From: a virus
Direction: 5' to 3' (one strand)
Length of the DNA: 21,517 nt
Virus record (IMG/VR): IMGVR_UViG_3300050821_015928
Span: 1-21,517 of that record
The position numbers were made by a program, and so were the translations under genes. Numbering within the stretch: position 1 is the first letter of the stretch; each line of letters starts with the position of its first letter. The notes under the pieces were generated by a model that ran no database searches, was not told the origin of the DNA, and saw nothing but the letters and a program-made list of their open reading frames with translations. Below, in pieces: positions 13,985 through 21,482 of the stretch.

Positions 13985-14026
13985 GTTTCAACAGTATCGA
14001 GCGAATCTTGCCCCAACTGTTGAAAC
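13985..14026. promoter_or_regulatory. Perfect 11-bp inverted repeat upstream of the tail chaperone gene
   Basis: GTTTCAACAGT (13985-13995) and ACTGTTGAAAC (14016-14026) are exact inverted copies separated by 20 nt. They sit in the 121-nt gap between tail tube and chaperone genes, about 20 nt upstream of the chaperone start. The pair could form an mRNA hairpin that adjusts the tube:chaperone ratio, or be a two-half-site operator. The rest of the gap holds no gene that I can see. Confidence 0.5.
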
Positions 14027-14087
14027 TATTGAATTTGCTAAAGGAACTTAGCCCTGCAAGCGGGCCGCGAAGCTTCCGCAACCCTGT

Positions 14088-14837
14088 TTACTCGCTCAGG
14101 CCAATCGTCCCGATGTTGTTCGAAGCGTCGGCGATCGCCTGGAAATCGAACTCGGCCACGGTGAATTTCTGGTTCGAGAACGGCAGCGACAGTTTCGGCG
14201 CAACGCAGGCATTCAGCTTCACCACTAGATCCTTGCTAGTGCCGAAATAGTTGAACGTCTCCTTGAGCGCGATTTCAAACATGGGCAGCGGGCCGGTGAG
14301 CTGGTTAGCCAGGCTGATCTTGTTGCCGGACGTGATTGTGTAGCTGTAGTAGATCAGCACCGAGGCGCCGTTGTCGGCGGAATTGAACGTATAGGCGCCA
14401 GGACTGCCCGACGGCGCGATGTACTGGCCCTGCGCCGGCGAAGCGGCAACGGGCGTGAGCTGCACGCCCGTCGTGGCGTAAAAGACGCCGAAGTCCTCCA
14501 CGTAATTCGAGCCGTTGGCGACCGTGATCGCGCCCGACGCCACGGTATCGGTCTCTCCGGTCGTCATTTCCACCATGCTGTTGGCGGTCAGCGTCTGGCC
14601 GAGGAACAGATTGTTGATCTGCGTCGACTGCAGGCGGGCGAATTTCGCCTTGCCGGTGATTTTGAACTCGCCTCCGCCAGCGGCGACCGCCATGTTGTAC
14701 TGGCCTAGCAACGTCTCGATCTTGCGGTCGAAATCGAGCGACACGTCCTGCAAGGTGCCGAGCAGCGCGGGTGGCGTTCCGGTGACGTCGGTGCGCTTGC
14801 CGATCAGTGTGCCGCTGCCGAAGGCGAATTGGGTCAT
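14088..14837 (-). CDS. Major tail tube protein
   Basis: The 249-residue protein (MTQFAFGSGTLIGKRTD…) follows the tail-tube pattern: GTLQDVSLDFDRKIETLLGQYNMAVA at 27-52, GEFKITGKAKFARL (56-69), and a beta-rich C-terminus (KDLVVKLNACVAPKLSLPFSNQKF). It polymerises into the tail tube. An AGGAG site precedes ATG 14837. Residues 115-168 (GVFYATTGVQLTP… AYTFNSADNGASVLIYYSY) are a small beta insert closely resembling one in the head-tail connector at 15931. Gene order between tail terminator and chaperone supports the call. Confidence 0.85.
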   Translation of the reverse strand: MTQFAFGSGTLIGKRTDVTGTPPALLGTLQDVSLDFDRKIETLLGQYNMAVAAGGGEFKITGKAKFARLQSTQINNLFLGQTLTANSMVEMTTGETDTVASGAITVANGSNYVEDFGVFYATTGVQLTPVAASPAQGQYIAPSGSPGAYTFNSADNGASVLIYYSYTITSGNKISLANQLTGPLPMFEIALKETFNYFGTSKDLVVKLNACVAPKLSLPFSNQKFTVAEFDFQAIADASNNIGTIGLSE

Positions 14838-14954
14838 GGATGAATTCTCCTGATGATCGTTTGGAGGCGCGAAATCGCGAACGCTCCCTCACCTCCTACG
14901 AGACGGGTGGCGAGCGGCAGCAGCCGCTAGTCGGAGTGCTGTGGTAGCCGTTCC
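14838..14954. other. Intergenic gap with small hairpins upstream of the tail tube gene
   Basis: Besides the tail tube ribosome binding site, the gap contains two hairpins: CGCGA-AA-TCGCG (about 14869-14880) and AGCGGC-AGCA-GCCGCT (14913-14928). The middle (CTCCCTCACCTCCTACGAGACGGGTGGCGAGCGG) resembles a worn copy of host intergenic repeats, but this is weak. No gene is seen. The hairpins could set relative expression of tail tube versus tail terminator. Confidence 0.4.
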
Positions 14955-15401
14955 TTAGGGAACGAGGATCTGAAACGGGATGGCGGCGACCGACTTGCCG
15001 TCGACGTCGCCGGTGTCAACGAAGACGGGGCCGAGCGGATAGCAATGCGACACGAGCCCGCCGAGGGTTTGCTTGTTGCCGTTGAGCGCGTCGGCGCCGC
15101 TTGGCGCGACCGCCGCGTCGATGGCGTCAAGCAGCGTATTCATGGCCGTATCCGGAACGTCCTCCGGATCCATGCCGGCGGAGAGATAGATGAACACATG
15201 GGCATTGATAGTGAGCGTCGGCAGGCCTTCCGTCTGCCGCCCGCGCACTTCGCCGGTCTTGAGCATGGTGAGAAACGGCATCTGCGTTTCGTTCACCTGA
15301 TCCCAATGCACGAAACGCCGGCTCGTGGCCGTGAAATCCGCCGCACCGGCGATGAGACTGAAGAAGGCAGCAGAGATCTGCTCGCGAGTGACGGCGGTCA
15401 T
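14955..15401 (-). CDS. Tail terminator / tail completion protein
   Basis: The 148-residue protein (MTAVTREQISAAFFSLIAGA…) has the layout of phage tail terminators: an N-terminal helix, RRFVHWDQVNETQMPFL, INAHVFIYLSAGMDPEDVPD, a helix with LLDAIDAAV, and a C-terminal beta pair (GDVDGKSVAAIPFQILVP). Such proteins cap the tail tube and form the joint with the head. AAGGAG lies 6 nt before the ATG. It is located between the gp10-like gene and tail tube gene, as in HK97-like and GTA clusters. The exact family was not searched. Confidence 0.75.
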   Translation of the reverse strand: MTAVTREQISAAFFSLIAGAADFTATSRRFVHWDQVNETQMPFLTMLKTGEVRGRQTEGLPTLTINAHVFIYLSAGMDPEDVPDTAMNTLLDAIDAAVAPSGADALNGNKQTLGGLVSHCYPLGPVFVDTGDVDGKSVAAIPFQILVP

Positions 15402-15457
15402 CGCAGCTCCTTACGCGCGGGGATACTCTCGCGAACCGTCCACACGACGGCCACCGC

Positions 15458-15931
15458 TCATTTCAAAGCCTCACCGACCGCTCCGGTCAGCTCATCCCTG
15501 ACCTCGTCCGCCATTTCGGCCAGTGACGAGCGCATGTAGGAGCGTTCCGGCATGGTCACGGTCGGCACCAGAACGCGCGCGGCGAAGGTCCGCTTGCCGC
15601 CGACCAGAAAGGTGAGTGCCTTGGCTTTGTCCGGCAGGATCTCGTGGGGCGGAATCGTGCCGCCGAACTCCTGAATGGCGGCATATTTCACGTCGGCTGA
15701 CGTGACGATGTCCACGGATAGGCCGGCGGATGAATCGTCAATCGTCACACCGATCGAGCCGGCGAGCGCGCCGCTCTTACTGTTGAGCACGTCGCCAGAG
15801 AGCTTTTGTTGAATCTTGGCTTGCAGCTCCGCCGCAAGGGCGCCGGCCTTAGCCGACAGCGCGGTACGAATGCGTTCGGGCATTGCCGCAAGGGCGGTGG
15901 ACATGCTGTCGAACAGCTCGACTTGAAGCAT
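15458..15931 (-). CDS. HK97 gp10-like tail/neck protein
   Basis: The 157-residue product starts at the ATG at 15931, which overlaps the connector stop by one base (TGATG). A longer frame to 16081 is a shadow of the connector gene. MLQVELFDSMSTALAAMPERIRTALSAKAGALAAELQAKIQQKL is the helical N-terminus typical of HK97 gp10 family proteins, and YAAIQEFGGTIPPHEILP (84-101) carries the conserved EFGG signature. MPERSYMRSSLAEM follows near the end. These proteins work at the head-tail joint during completion. Confidence 0.85.
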   Translation of the reverse strand: MLQVELFDSMSTALAAMPERIRTALSAKAGALAAELQAKIQQKLSGDVLNSKSGALAGSIGVTIDDSSAGLSVDIVTSADVKYAAIQEFGGTIPPHEILPDKAKALTFLVGGKRTFAARVLVPTVTMPERSYMRSSLAEMADEVRDELTGAVGEALK

Positions 15932-16767
15932 CACAGAGCCGCCACCCGACGATACGGATCGAGCGAGGTGCGGATGAAATCCGGGATGTCCTTCAGACGG
16001 TACGAAGCGGTCTGTTGGCCCTGCACCGTCTGCGCGCTCTGCCCGATCCGGGTGCGATAACGGTACCGCTCGGCGACCCACTCGATGCAGGCGTTATTGA
16101 TCGCCGCCGGAATGAAGCCGTAGGACACGAGCAGGGCGGCGCCAGCATCGGCGGCCGCAAAGGCGTAGATGCCGCCCGCGACATTATATTCACCGGCGCT
16201 CGGGGTCCCTTCCATCGTCGCCAGCGCAGTGCCGGTCGCGTAGGTGACACCGGCGTCGCTCGCCCAAGGCCCGAACGGCGCCGCGGCCGATACATTATAA
16301 GCACCGGGCGCGGCGGGTACGCTGGCGGCTTCGTTCTCCACCGCGTAGCCGGCGCTGTACGCGGCAACGACGTTCTGCCGGCCCAGCCGGTAGGCCATCT
16401 CGAAGAGATCGAGCGCCTGCGGCCGGCCCGGCGGCAAGCCGTCCCACGGTTCCAGCAGGTAGCCGCGCGGGCGCGGCGCGCCGGCGGCGGGCGGCGTAGC
16501 TGCCGCAACCGCCACATTGTCGATGACCAGCGAAGCCACTTGCAGCACTGGGTATTGCGGCAGGAACAACCGCGTCTTGCCGTTGCCGTCGAGGCGTTCG
16601 GCAAACGACCGCGGCGTCAGCGACGGCCGCCCCAGATAGGCGGTGATCGCTCCGCTCACGTCGGTGATCAACCGCGCGAGCAGCGCATCGTCCGATGAGC
16701 CAATGCCGCTCGAGCCCGCCAACCATGTTTTCACGTCGGCGAGCACTGCGAGATCGGACGCCGCCAT
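15931..16767 (-). CDS. Head-tail connector protein, gp6-like, with extra beta insert
   Basis: The N-terminus (LAVLADVKTWLAG…DDALLARLITDVSGAITAYLGR, residues 6-47) is the helical core of HK97 gp6-like adaptors. The C-terminal helices (AINNACIEWVAERYRYRTRIGQ… IPDFIRTSLDPYRR) complete the ring-forming fold. At 278 residues it is much longer than a typical gp6 of about 100-200. The extra length includes a beta-rich insert at about 150-218 (YATGTALATMEGTPSAGEYNVAGG…YAFAAADAGAALLVSYGF) that resembles a segment of the tail tube protein. GGAG lies upstream of ATG 16767. The protein should join portal and tail. Confidence 0.82.
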   Translation of the reverse strand: MAASDLAVLADVKTWLAGSSGIGSSDDALLARLITDVSGAITAYLGRPSLTPRSFAERLDGNGKTRLFLPQYPVLQVASLVIDNVAVAAATPPAAGAPRPRGYLLEPWDGLPPGRPQALDLFEMAYRLGRQNVVAAYSAGYAVENEAASVPAAPGAYNVSAAAPFGPWASDAGVTYATGTALATMEGTPSAGEYNVAGGIYAFAAADAGAALLVSYGFIPAAINNACIEWVAERYRYRTRIGQSAQTVQGQQTASYRLKDIPDFIRTSLDPYRRVAAL

Positions 16768-16821
16768 GATTTCTATCTCCCATTACATCGTCAGACGAAA
16801 GCGAAGCCGCTGGGCAAGAAC

Positions 16822-17058
16822 TCAATCAGCATCTTTTGGCAGACGCCGGCCACGCCGCGCCATCGGCGTAGCCTGAGAAGCTAGCTCCGGCATTAGCGCG
16901 GCCTCGGTTACCTCGTCGGCACCGACCTCGACAAAGCCAAAGCACTCGATCAGCAACGCGCCGACCTCGGCTTCGACTTCATAAAGTCCATCGCGCGCAA
17001 CAATGGCGACGCCGGCGACGCACGGATCGCCGACGCCTTCCGGCGCTTTGAGCTTCAT
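16822..17058 (-). CDS. Small hypothetical protein between capsid and head-tail connector
   Basis: The 78-residue product starts MKLKAPEGVGDPCVAGVAIVARDGLYEVEAEVGALLIECFGFVEV. I chose the ATG at 17058, with GAGG 6 nt upstream, over the adjacent TTG. The sequence reads as a small beta protein with a basic C-terminus (ARRGRRLPKD). Small genes in this place often encode head decoration or completion proteins, but I recognise no family. Tight gene packing and a good ribosome binding site support it being real. Confidence 0.65.
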   Translation of the reverse strand: MKLKAPEGVGDPCVAGVAIVARDGLYEVEAEVGALLIECFGFVEVGADEVTEAALMPELASQATPMARRGRRLPKDAD

Positions 17059-17145
17059 CAAAGACCTCGTGTTGTCGCGGCATGGATGCGCAGGTTAGAC
17101 CTGCTCATCATGGTTTGACGCCGCCGGTCAGCATTCACCGACGAC

Positions 17146-18717
17146 TTACCCCGCCGCAATATTCGTGATCACCGCCATGGACGGCGGGAAATAGTGCTGC
17201 AGCACCTCGTCGGCGTAGACGCCGCTCTCGTAGCGGCGCGCCCGCGGCGGCCATTCGATCTGATAGTAGTCCTGGCGCGTGCGGATCTGCATGACATTGC
17301 CGACGTTGGACAGCGGATACGGCAAGGTGCGCGCGGTCATCAGCACCGTGCCGGCGGGCATGTTGGGATGCACACGGATGTCGAGCGTTTTCGGGCCGGC
17401 CATGGAGAACTTATTGAGATAGGTGCGCACCATGACGCCGCCACCGAGCGCACCTTGCTCACTGTCGAACACGAAGCGCTGCGCCGCATTGGTGCCGCCG
17501 GCGAGAATCTTGGCCGACAGATTGTTGGCGACCTGCGACGACACCCACATAGTGTCGGGCGACAAGCGGTAATTGTCCCAGCGATCCTTCAAGGCGGCGT
17601 CGATCTCAGTAACGCCGCCGGCGTCGCCGGTGAGGGTCGAGCCGGTGCCAGCCGTGCCGGTCGGCAGATACGAGACGTAGGCGTTGGAGCCGGACTTGAA
17701 CGCCTGATAGAGCAGTCCGTCGAACACCAGCGCGTTGGTCGAGTTGTCGCTGCTGCCGAGGGAAGCTGCGGTCTGCGTTCCGGTGGCGTTGGCCGTGATC
17801 ACCAACGAGTTGATGGTCGTGATGGCACCGAGCACTTCGGAGCCAGACGCACCCCAGAACCAGGCATAGCCAAGCGCGCCAGTCACCACCGCCACGGTCG
17901 CGGCGATCGAGCCGGTCGTTCCCGAAGAGATTGACGCCGTGGCGTTGCCTGACTTGCCTCCGGCGCCGCCGCCGAACGTATCGGAAGAGCCGTCGGCATT
18001 GCTGCGCATGATGGCGCCCTGGATGCCGCCGCTGACGCTGCCATTGACGATGCCGTCGAGGGTGAGCGCCACGCAGATGACGCTATACGGACTCGCGGAC
18101 GCGGTGAGGCTGCCGCCGGTGGTCGATGGCGCCAGCGACGGCGTCGGCGTAGTGCTGAGCGGCACCGACGTGTCGCCGCCGAGGATCAGCAGCTCCTCGC
18201 CGAGCATGCAGGCTTCGAGGCCGACCTTGGCGCCGATGGCTTTGACATCGTCAAAGCCCATGCCGGCGTATTGGGCTTCGAAGTCGACCGAGGTTTCGAT
18301 GCCTATGCCCTTATAGGCGGCGCTGTAGTCCTGCGTGGAGACAGCCTGTACGCCGCCGCGATTGCCACCCGACACGCCGATGCGCAGGCCGGTCGTGTTG
18401 ATGCCGGTCACCGCGCGCCAGTTGGCCTGAATGCCACCCTTGCCGGACACGCGCGCGATCTCGTTGCGCAGAGGCGTGAGGAGTGGATAGAGGAACTTTG
18501 CCCCGAGTTCGAGATCATAATAGGTCAGGCCGGACGTGGCCGACGTGGATTCCGAGAAAGTGCTCTTGGCCAGCGGGTCGCCGGGCAGCGGATGAGAGTG
18601 AGCGCGTTCGATCTCCTTGAGGAAGCTCGCGGCGCTGGTCAGGGCTGCATTGTAGTCCTGTACGGTGCGCGGCAGCGCCGACTTGGCAAGCGTATGCGAA
18701 AGGCTGGGCTGATACAT
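17146..18717 (-). CDS. Major capsid protein, HK97-fold with an inserted domain
   Basis: The start is the ATG at 18717 (MYQPSLSHTLAKSALPRT), with AGGA 8 nt upstream. The frame extends to 18840, but those 41 extra codons are translated repeat DNA, not protein. The 523-residue protein has an N-terminal arm, a long helix-rich start (to about 80), and core blocks FLYPLLTPLRNEIARVSGKGG and FEAQYAGMGFDDVKAIGAK. C-terminal LDIRVHPNMPAGTVLMTARTLPYP and QIEWPPRARRYESGVYADEVL complete it. Residues about 184-330 are Ser/Thr/Gly/Ala-rich, start with LTASASPYSVICVALTL, and look like an Ig-like or surface insertion. The position after the protease and composition support the call; fold assignment is inferred. 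Confidence 0.85.
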   Translation of the reverse strand: MYQPSLSHTLAKSALPRTVQDYNAALTSAASFLKEIERAHSHPLPGDPLAKSTFSESTSATSGLTYYDLELGAKFLYPLLTPLRNEIARVSGKGGIQANWRAVTGINTTGLRIGVSGGNRGGVQAVSTQDYSAAYKGIGIETSVDFEAQYAGMGFDDVKAIGAKVGLEACMLGEELLILGGDTSVPLSTTPTPSLAPSTTGGSLTASASPYSVICVALTLDGIVNGSVSGGIQGAIMRSNADGSSDTFGGGAGGKSGNATASISSGTTGSIAATVAVVTGALGYAWFWGASGSEVLGAITTINSLVITANATGTQTAASLGSSDNSTNALVFDGLLYQAFKSGSNAYVSYLPTGTAGTGSTLTGDAGGVTEIDAALKDRWDNYRLSPDTMWVSSQVANNLSAKILAGGTNAAQRFVFDSEQGALGGGVMVRTYLNKFSMAGPKTLDIRVHPNMPAGTVLMTARTLPYPLSNVGNVMQIRTRQDYYQIEWPPRARRYESGVYADEVLQHYFPPSMAVITNIAAG

Positions 18718-18754
18718 GGTGCGGTTCCTGTTTGTTTGATGGTGGAACATGCGG

Positions 18755-18866
18755 CCGTCATTCCGGGGCCGAGCGAAAGCGAGGAGCCCGGAATCCATAA
18801 CCACAGTCTGTGATTGCGGATTCCGGACTCGCCGCTTCACGGCGATCCGGAATGGCGAGAAGACGG
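18755..18866. repeat. Palindromic dispersed repeat between protease and capsid genes
   Basis: The element begins CCGTCATTCCGGGGCC, reaches CCGGAATCC, and after a short centre runs GGATTCCGG to CCGGAATGGCGA…GACGG, so its ends and inner boxes are inverted copies. It matches, from memory, a dispersed intergenic palindrome common in Bradyrhizobium and relatives. It overlies the capsid upstream region but not its ribosome binding site. Its mRNA hairpin could reduce or protect capsid message. It also creates a false N-terminal extension of the capsid frame. Confidence 0.7.
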
Positions 18867-18872
18867 AGGCGG

Positions 18873-20027
18873 CTAATCCTGAGGCCGCCTGAAGCCCGGA
18901 ATGGCGCGCATCGGCGCGGCTTGCGCTTTGCGGATGGCGGCCTCGGCCAGCGCCTCAAGGGCGCCCGGCTGATCAAGCAGGGAATCGGGCTGCGGGAAGA
19001 TCGCATCTTCGCTCTTCTCAGCAACCCGCACGGAAGTGACGCCAAGCGGCAGCGGTTGACCCTCGATTTTCTTCAAGCGCGCGGCAAACTCGTCCATACG
19101 CGTGGTGATGCCGCCGAGCCCCTTCGCTAAAGAGCGCTGCAGAGACCGCTCCAGGCTCTTCGCAAGCTTATCGGTCTCCTCGTCGGCGGCTTCATCGTCC
19201 CCTGTCTCACCGGCCTGCGAAGGAAATTGCGGGCGGGAATCCACGTGTGCGCCCAGGAGGCTGGCGCCAGGGCAGCAATCGGGATCGAGTTCGACCAAAA
19301 GGTCGTGGGTTTGTTTGATGCGATCCTTGTCGACCTCAGAGTGCCGCGCCCCAATCTTGGCGAGGGCTTCCGCCACATCATTGCGAGGAGCCCCAACGGG
19401 GCGACGAAGCAGTCCAGCCCCCACCCTTCCCTCCCCCGCGAGCGGGGGAGGGTTAGGGAAGGAGTATTCTGGATTACTCCGCTGCGCCCGCAACGACGGC
19501 TCCCCGAATGCTTCGTCAGCATTGACCTTGAACTTACGCAGCTCCGTCGAGCCGTCCGCCTTGATGAGCGCGAAGGTCGCTTCCGGCAGGCAAGGATGAT
19601 CGACGAGTGAGACTTCGAGCGGCTCCGCCGTGTAGCGGGTCAACGCCGGCTCGTCGGGGTCCGGCCAGCGCTTGAGATAGCGCCCGCCCTGGGAGAAGCC
19701 GGTGTAAACCCCCTCCTCCACCTTCTGCCACTCGTCATCGTCGACAACCTTGCCGCAGATCTCGATCCGCTTCGCCTCATCGTTGAACGCGATCTCGACA
19801 AGCTTTCCGGCCGCGACATTCGCGTGCATGGCGCGCAGATTGCCGAAACTCTTGCCGTCGGTCGCATCGGCAAACCTTTGCGACCACTTCTGATAAAGCG
19901 GCTTGGTCGAGGCGTAATCGCAAACCTCGCCGGAAACATCCGGCGCCTCCGCGGTGACGACGCCGTAGACCAGGCGCTGCGCCGCATCGATCTTGGTGAT
20001 CGGAATGAAGAGTTTCATGTCATCCAT
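18873..20027 (-). CDS. Prohead protease–scaffold protein with in-frame repeat insertion
   Basis: The 384-residue protein has a prohead protease domain at 1-160: YGVVTAEAPDVSGEVCDY, LRAMHAN with likely catalytic His68, EEGVYTGFSQGGRYLKRW (104-121), and PLEVSLVDHPCLPEATFALI with likely Ser140. A C-terminal helical part (EETDKLAKSLERSLQRSLAKGL, ITTRMDEFAARLKKIEG) looks like a fused scaffold (delta-domain-like). Residues 176-218 (PSLRAQRSNP… PPPLAGEGRVGAG … GAPRNDV) are not phage protein: they are the translation of nested palindromic repeats, kept in frame without a stop. The insert falls between protease and the ARHSEVDKDRIKQTHDLL helix, a linker that could tolerate it. The protein should cleave capsid subunits during maturation. 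The first ATG (20027) has a G-rich site; Met4 is an alternative. Confidence 0.85.
   Translation of the reverse strand: MDDMKLFIPITKIDAAQRLVYGVVTAEAPDVSGEVCDYASTKPLYQKWSQRFADATDGKSFGNLRAMHANVAAGKLVEIAFNDEAKRIEICGKVVDDDEWQKVEEGVYTGFSQGGRYLKRWPDPDEPALTRYTAEPLEVSLVDHPCLPEATFALIKADGSTELRKFKVNADEAFGEPSLRAQRSNPEYSFPNPPPLAGEGRVGAGLLRRPVGAPRNDVAEALAKIGARHSEVDKDRIKQTHDLLVELDPDCCPGASLLGAHVDSRPQFPSQAGETGDDEAADEETDKLAKSLERSLQRSLAKGLGGITTRMDEFAARLKKIEGQPLPLGVTSVRVAEKSEDAIFPQPDSLLDQPGALEALAEAAIRKAQAAPMRAIPGFRRPQD
19378..19500. repeat. Nested palindromic repeats inserted in frame in the protease gene
   Basis: Outer arms CATTGCGAGGAGC…GACGAAGCAGTCCAG (19379-19417) and CTGGATTACTCCGCTGCGCC… CAACGACGG (19469-19499) are imperfect inverted copies, matching the dispersed ATTGCGAGGAGC-type repeat. 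Between them lies a second repeat with a perfect 11-bp stem, CCCTCCCCCGC / GCGGGGGAGGG (19429-19452). The whole block is translated in the protease frame. It looks like one repeat inserted within another. Confidence 0.8.
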
Positions 20028-20050
20028 CGGGTACCCCCCCTTGTTATGCG

Positions 20051-21475
20051 TTACGGCGCACTTGGCTCGGTGCGAAGAGCATCACCCGCATTCGCCTCGA
20101 TCGGCACATAGCCGGTGGCGGTGAGCACCATCGGGCGATCGGCGGCGGCGTTGGCATAAGGATCGAGGCCCAGGCTATCGCGCATCTCGTTGAGGGTGAC
20201 GGCGCCGAGCTTTACGCGGGCTTCGAGGTGCGCCTCGGCCTGGGCCGCGTCGATGTCCTCATCGAGCCACACCAGCTCCAGGTCCGGCGAGGTGAACTCA
20301 TCGGCGATGATCTCGTCGATCAGGTCCTTCACCCACTCTTTGGTGGGTTCGAGCCCTTCCTCCTCGGCTTGCGCCGATTGATTGTCCGCCGTGGCGCGAT
20401 TCATCAGCTTCACGGCCCATTGCGGCGGCACCGAAAACGCGTAGCAAATGATGCGGGCGAGCCATTCGTCGAAGTCGTTCTTTTGCTCCGGCTCCTTGGT
20501 CTGCACCACCTTGGCGGCAGTATCGCCGGGCACGAACTTGGCGCGGCGGCGCTTGGCGAGGTCGCCAGCAAATTCCGTATCCCAGTAGTCCTGGAACTGC
20601 TTGATCTGATCGGGAGTCCAGCCATTCGGCACCCCGATCAGCGCATCGGGGATCGAACCTTCGCTGTAATAGTCGAGCTGCCAAAGCTGGCGGCGCAGCG
20701 CGATGTTAACCGTCATCACCACCTGCTGCACCGGCGAATAGCCGTACACCCGATGGGCGCGCACGTTGCGGGGCCGATAGATAATGTCGCGCGCCGCGTA
20801 ATTGACCGCAGGCAGGCCTTTGAGCACCTGCTGATAGGCCGGCGGATAGATCATGGTGCCGTCGGGCGCCGCATAAGGCTGCGGCGTGCGGCCCCAGTCG
20901 TCGATCACACGCTTGATGGTGGCGCCGTCGAGTTGCTGCAGGGCGTAGAGCTGGCCGCTGCGCGTGCGCTGGCAATAGAGCGTCGACGCATCGATGACGA
21001 ACATGTCTTCAAGCAGCGAACGTAGCCAGGCCTTCCAACGCGTTATGCCGTCGGGCCGCTGGAAGAAGCGCTCGATCGCCGCGATGCGCGCGCTGATGTC
21101 GGTGTCAACTGTGGCGTTGCGGCGCCTCAGCTTCGGGGAGCGCGGACGGATACGCCAGCGCTGGCGCTCCATCTGATCCTTGCGCGTCTCGATGACGAGG
21201 CGAAGGAGATCGTAGGCGTCGGCGAAACCGCGTAGCTCGGCGAAGCCGACCGGCTCGTAGGCCCGCGGATTCGTGACGAGGTTGTAGCCGGGCGGGAAAT
21301 CGAAGCGCCGTCCAGCAACGTCCGGTGGCGCGATGGGCCGCAGTGGATCGAGCGGACCGAACCAGTCAGCGCCGCTGCCGCGCACGATGCCTTCGCTCGC
21401 GCCGTAGGTCACCCGGATCTGATAGGGCGATAACGGCCAGCTCGGCTTGCCCGCGCCGCGTATTTGTTCGCTCAT
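20051..21475 (-). CDS. Phage portal protein
   Basis: The 474-residue product starts at ATG 21475 (MSEQIRGAGKPSWPLSPYQIRVTYG), with AGGA 6 nt upstream. A GTG at 21493 would add 6 residues but overlaps the previous gene by 11 nt and has a poorer site. Typical portal features: AYDLLRLVIETRKDQMERQRWRI (88-110), FVIDASTLYCQRTRSGQLYALQQLDGATIKRV (156-187), RPRNVRAHRVYGYSPVQQVVMTVN and PDALIGVPNGWTPDQIKQFQDYW. A C-terminal stem and crown region follows (ARIICYAFSVPPQWAVKLMN, VKLGAVTLNEMRDSLGLDPYA). It forms the dodecameric DNA gate at the head vertex and connects to the gp6-like adaptor. The protease gene follows after 23 nt. Confidence 0.9.
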   Translation of the reverse strand: MSEQIRGAGKPSWPLSPYQIRVTYGASEGIVRGSGADWFGPLDPLRPIAPPDVAGRRFDFPPGYNLVTNPRAYEPVGFAELRGFADAYDLLRLVIETRKDQMERQRWRIRPRSPKLRRRNATVDTDISARIAAIERFFQRPDGITRWKAWLRSLLEDMFVIDASTLYCQRTRSGQLYALQQLDGATIKRVIDDWGRTPQPYAAPDGTMIYPPAYQQVLKGLPAVNYAARDIIYRPRNVRAHRVYGYSPVQQVVMTVNIALRRQLWQLDYYSEGSIPDALIGVPNGWTPDQIKQFQDYWDTEFAGDLAKRRRAKFVPGDTAAKVVQTKEPEQKNDFDEWLARIICYAFSVPPQWAVKLMNRATADNQSAQAEEEGLEPTKEWVKDLIDEIIADEFTSPDLELVWLDEDIDAAQAEAHLEARVKLGAVTLNEMRDSLGLDPYANAAADRPMVLTATGYVPIEANAGDALRTEPSAP

Positions 21476-21482
21476 GACGATC

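Noticed and set aside
18718-18840. N-terminal extension of the capsid frame to 18840
   Set aside because: The extra codons are translated repeat DNA (DSGLLAFARPRNDG). A good ribosome binding site precedes the ATG at 18717.
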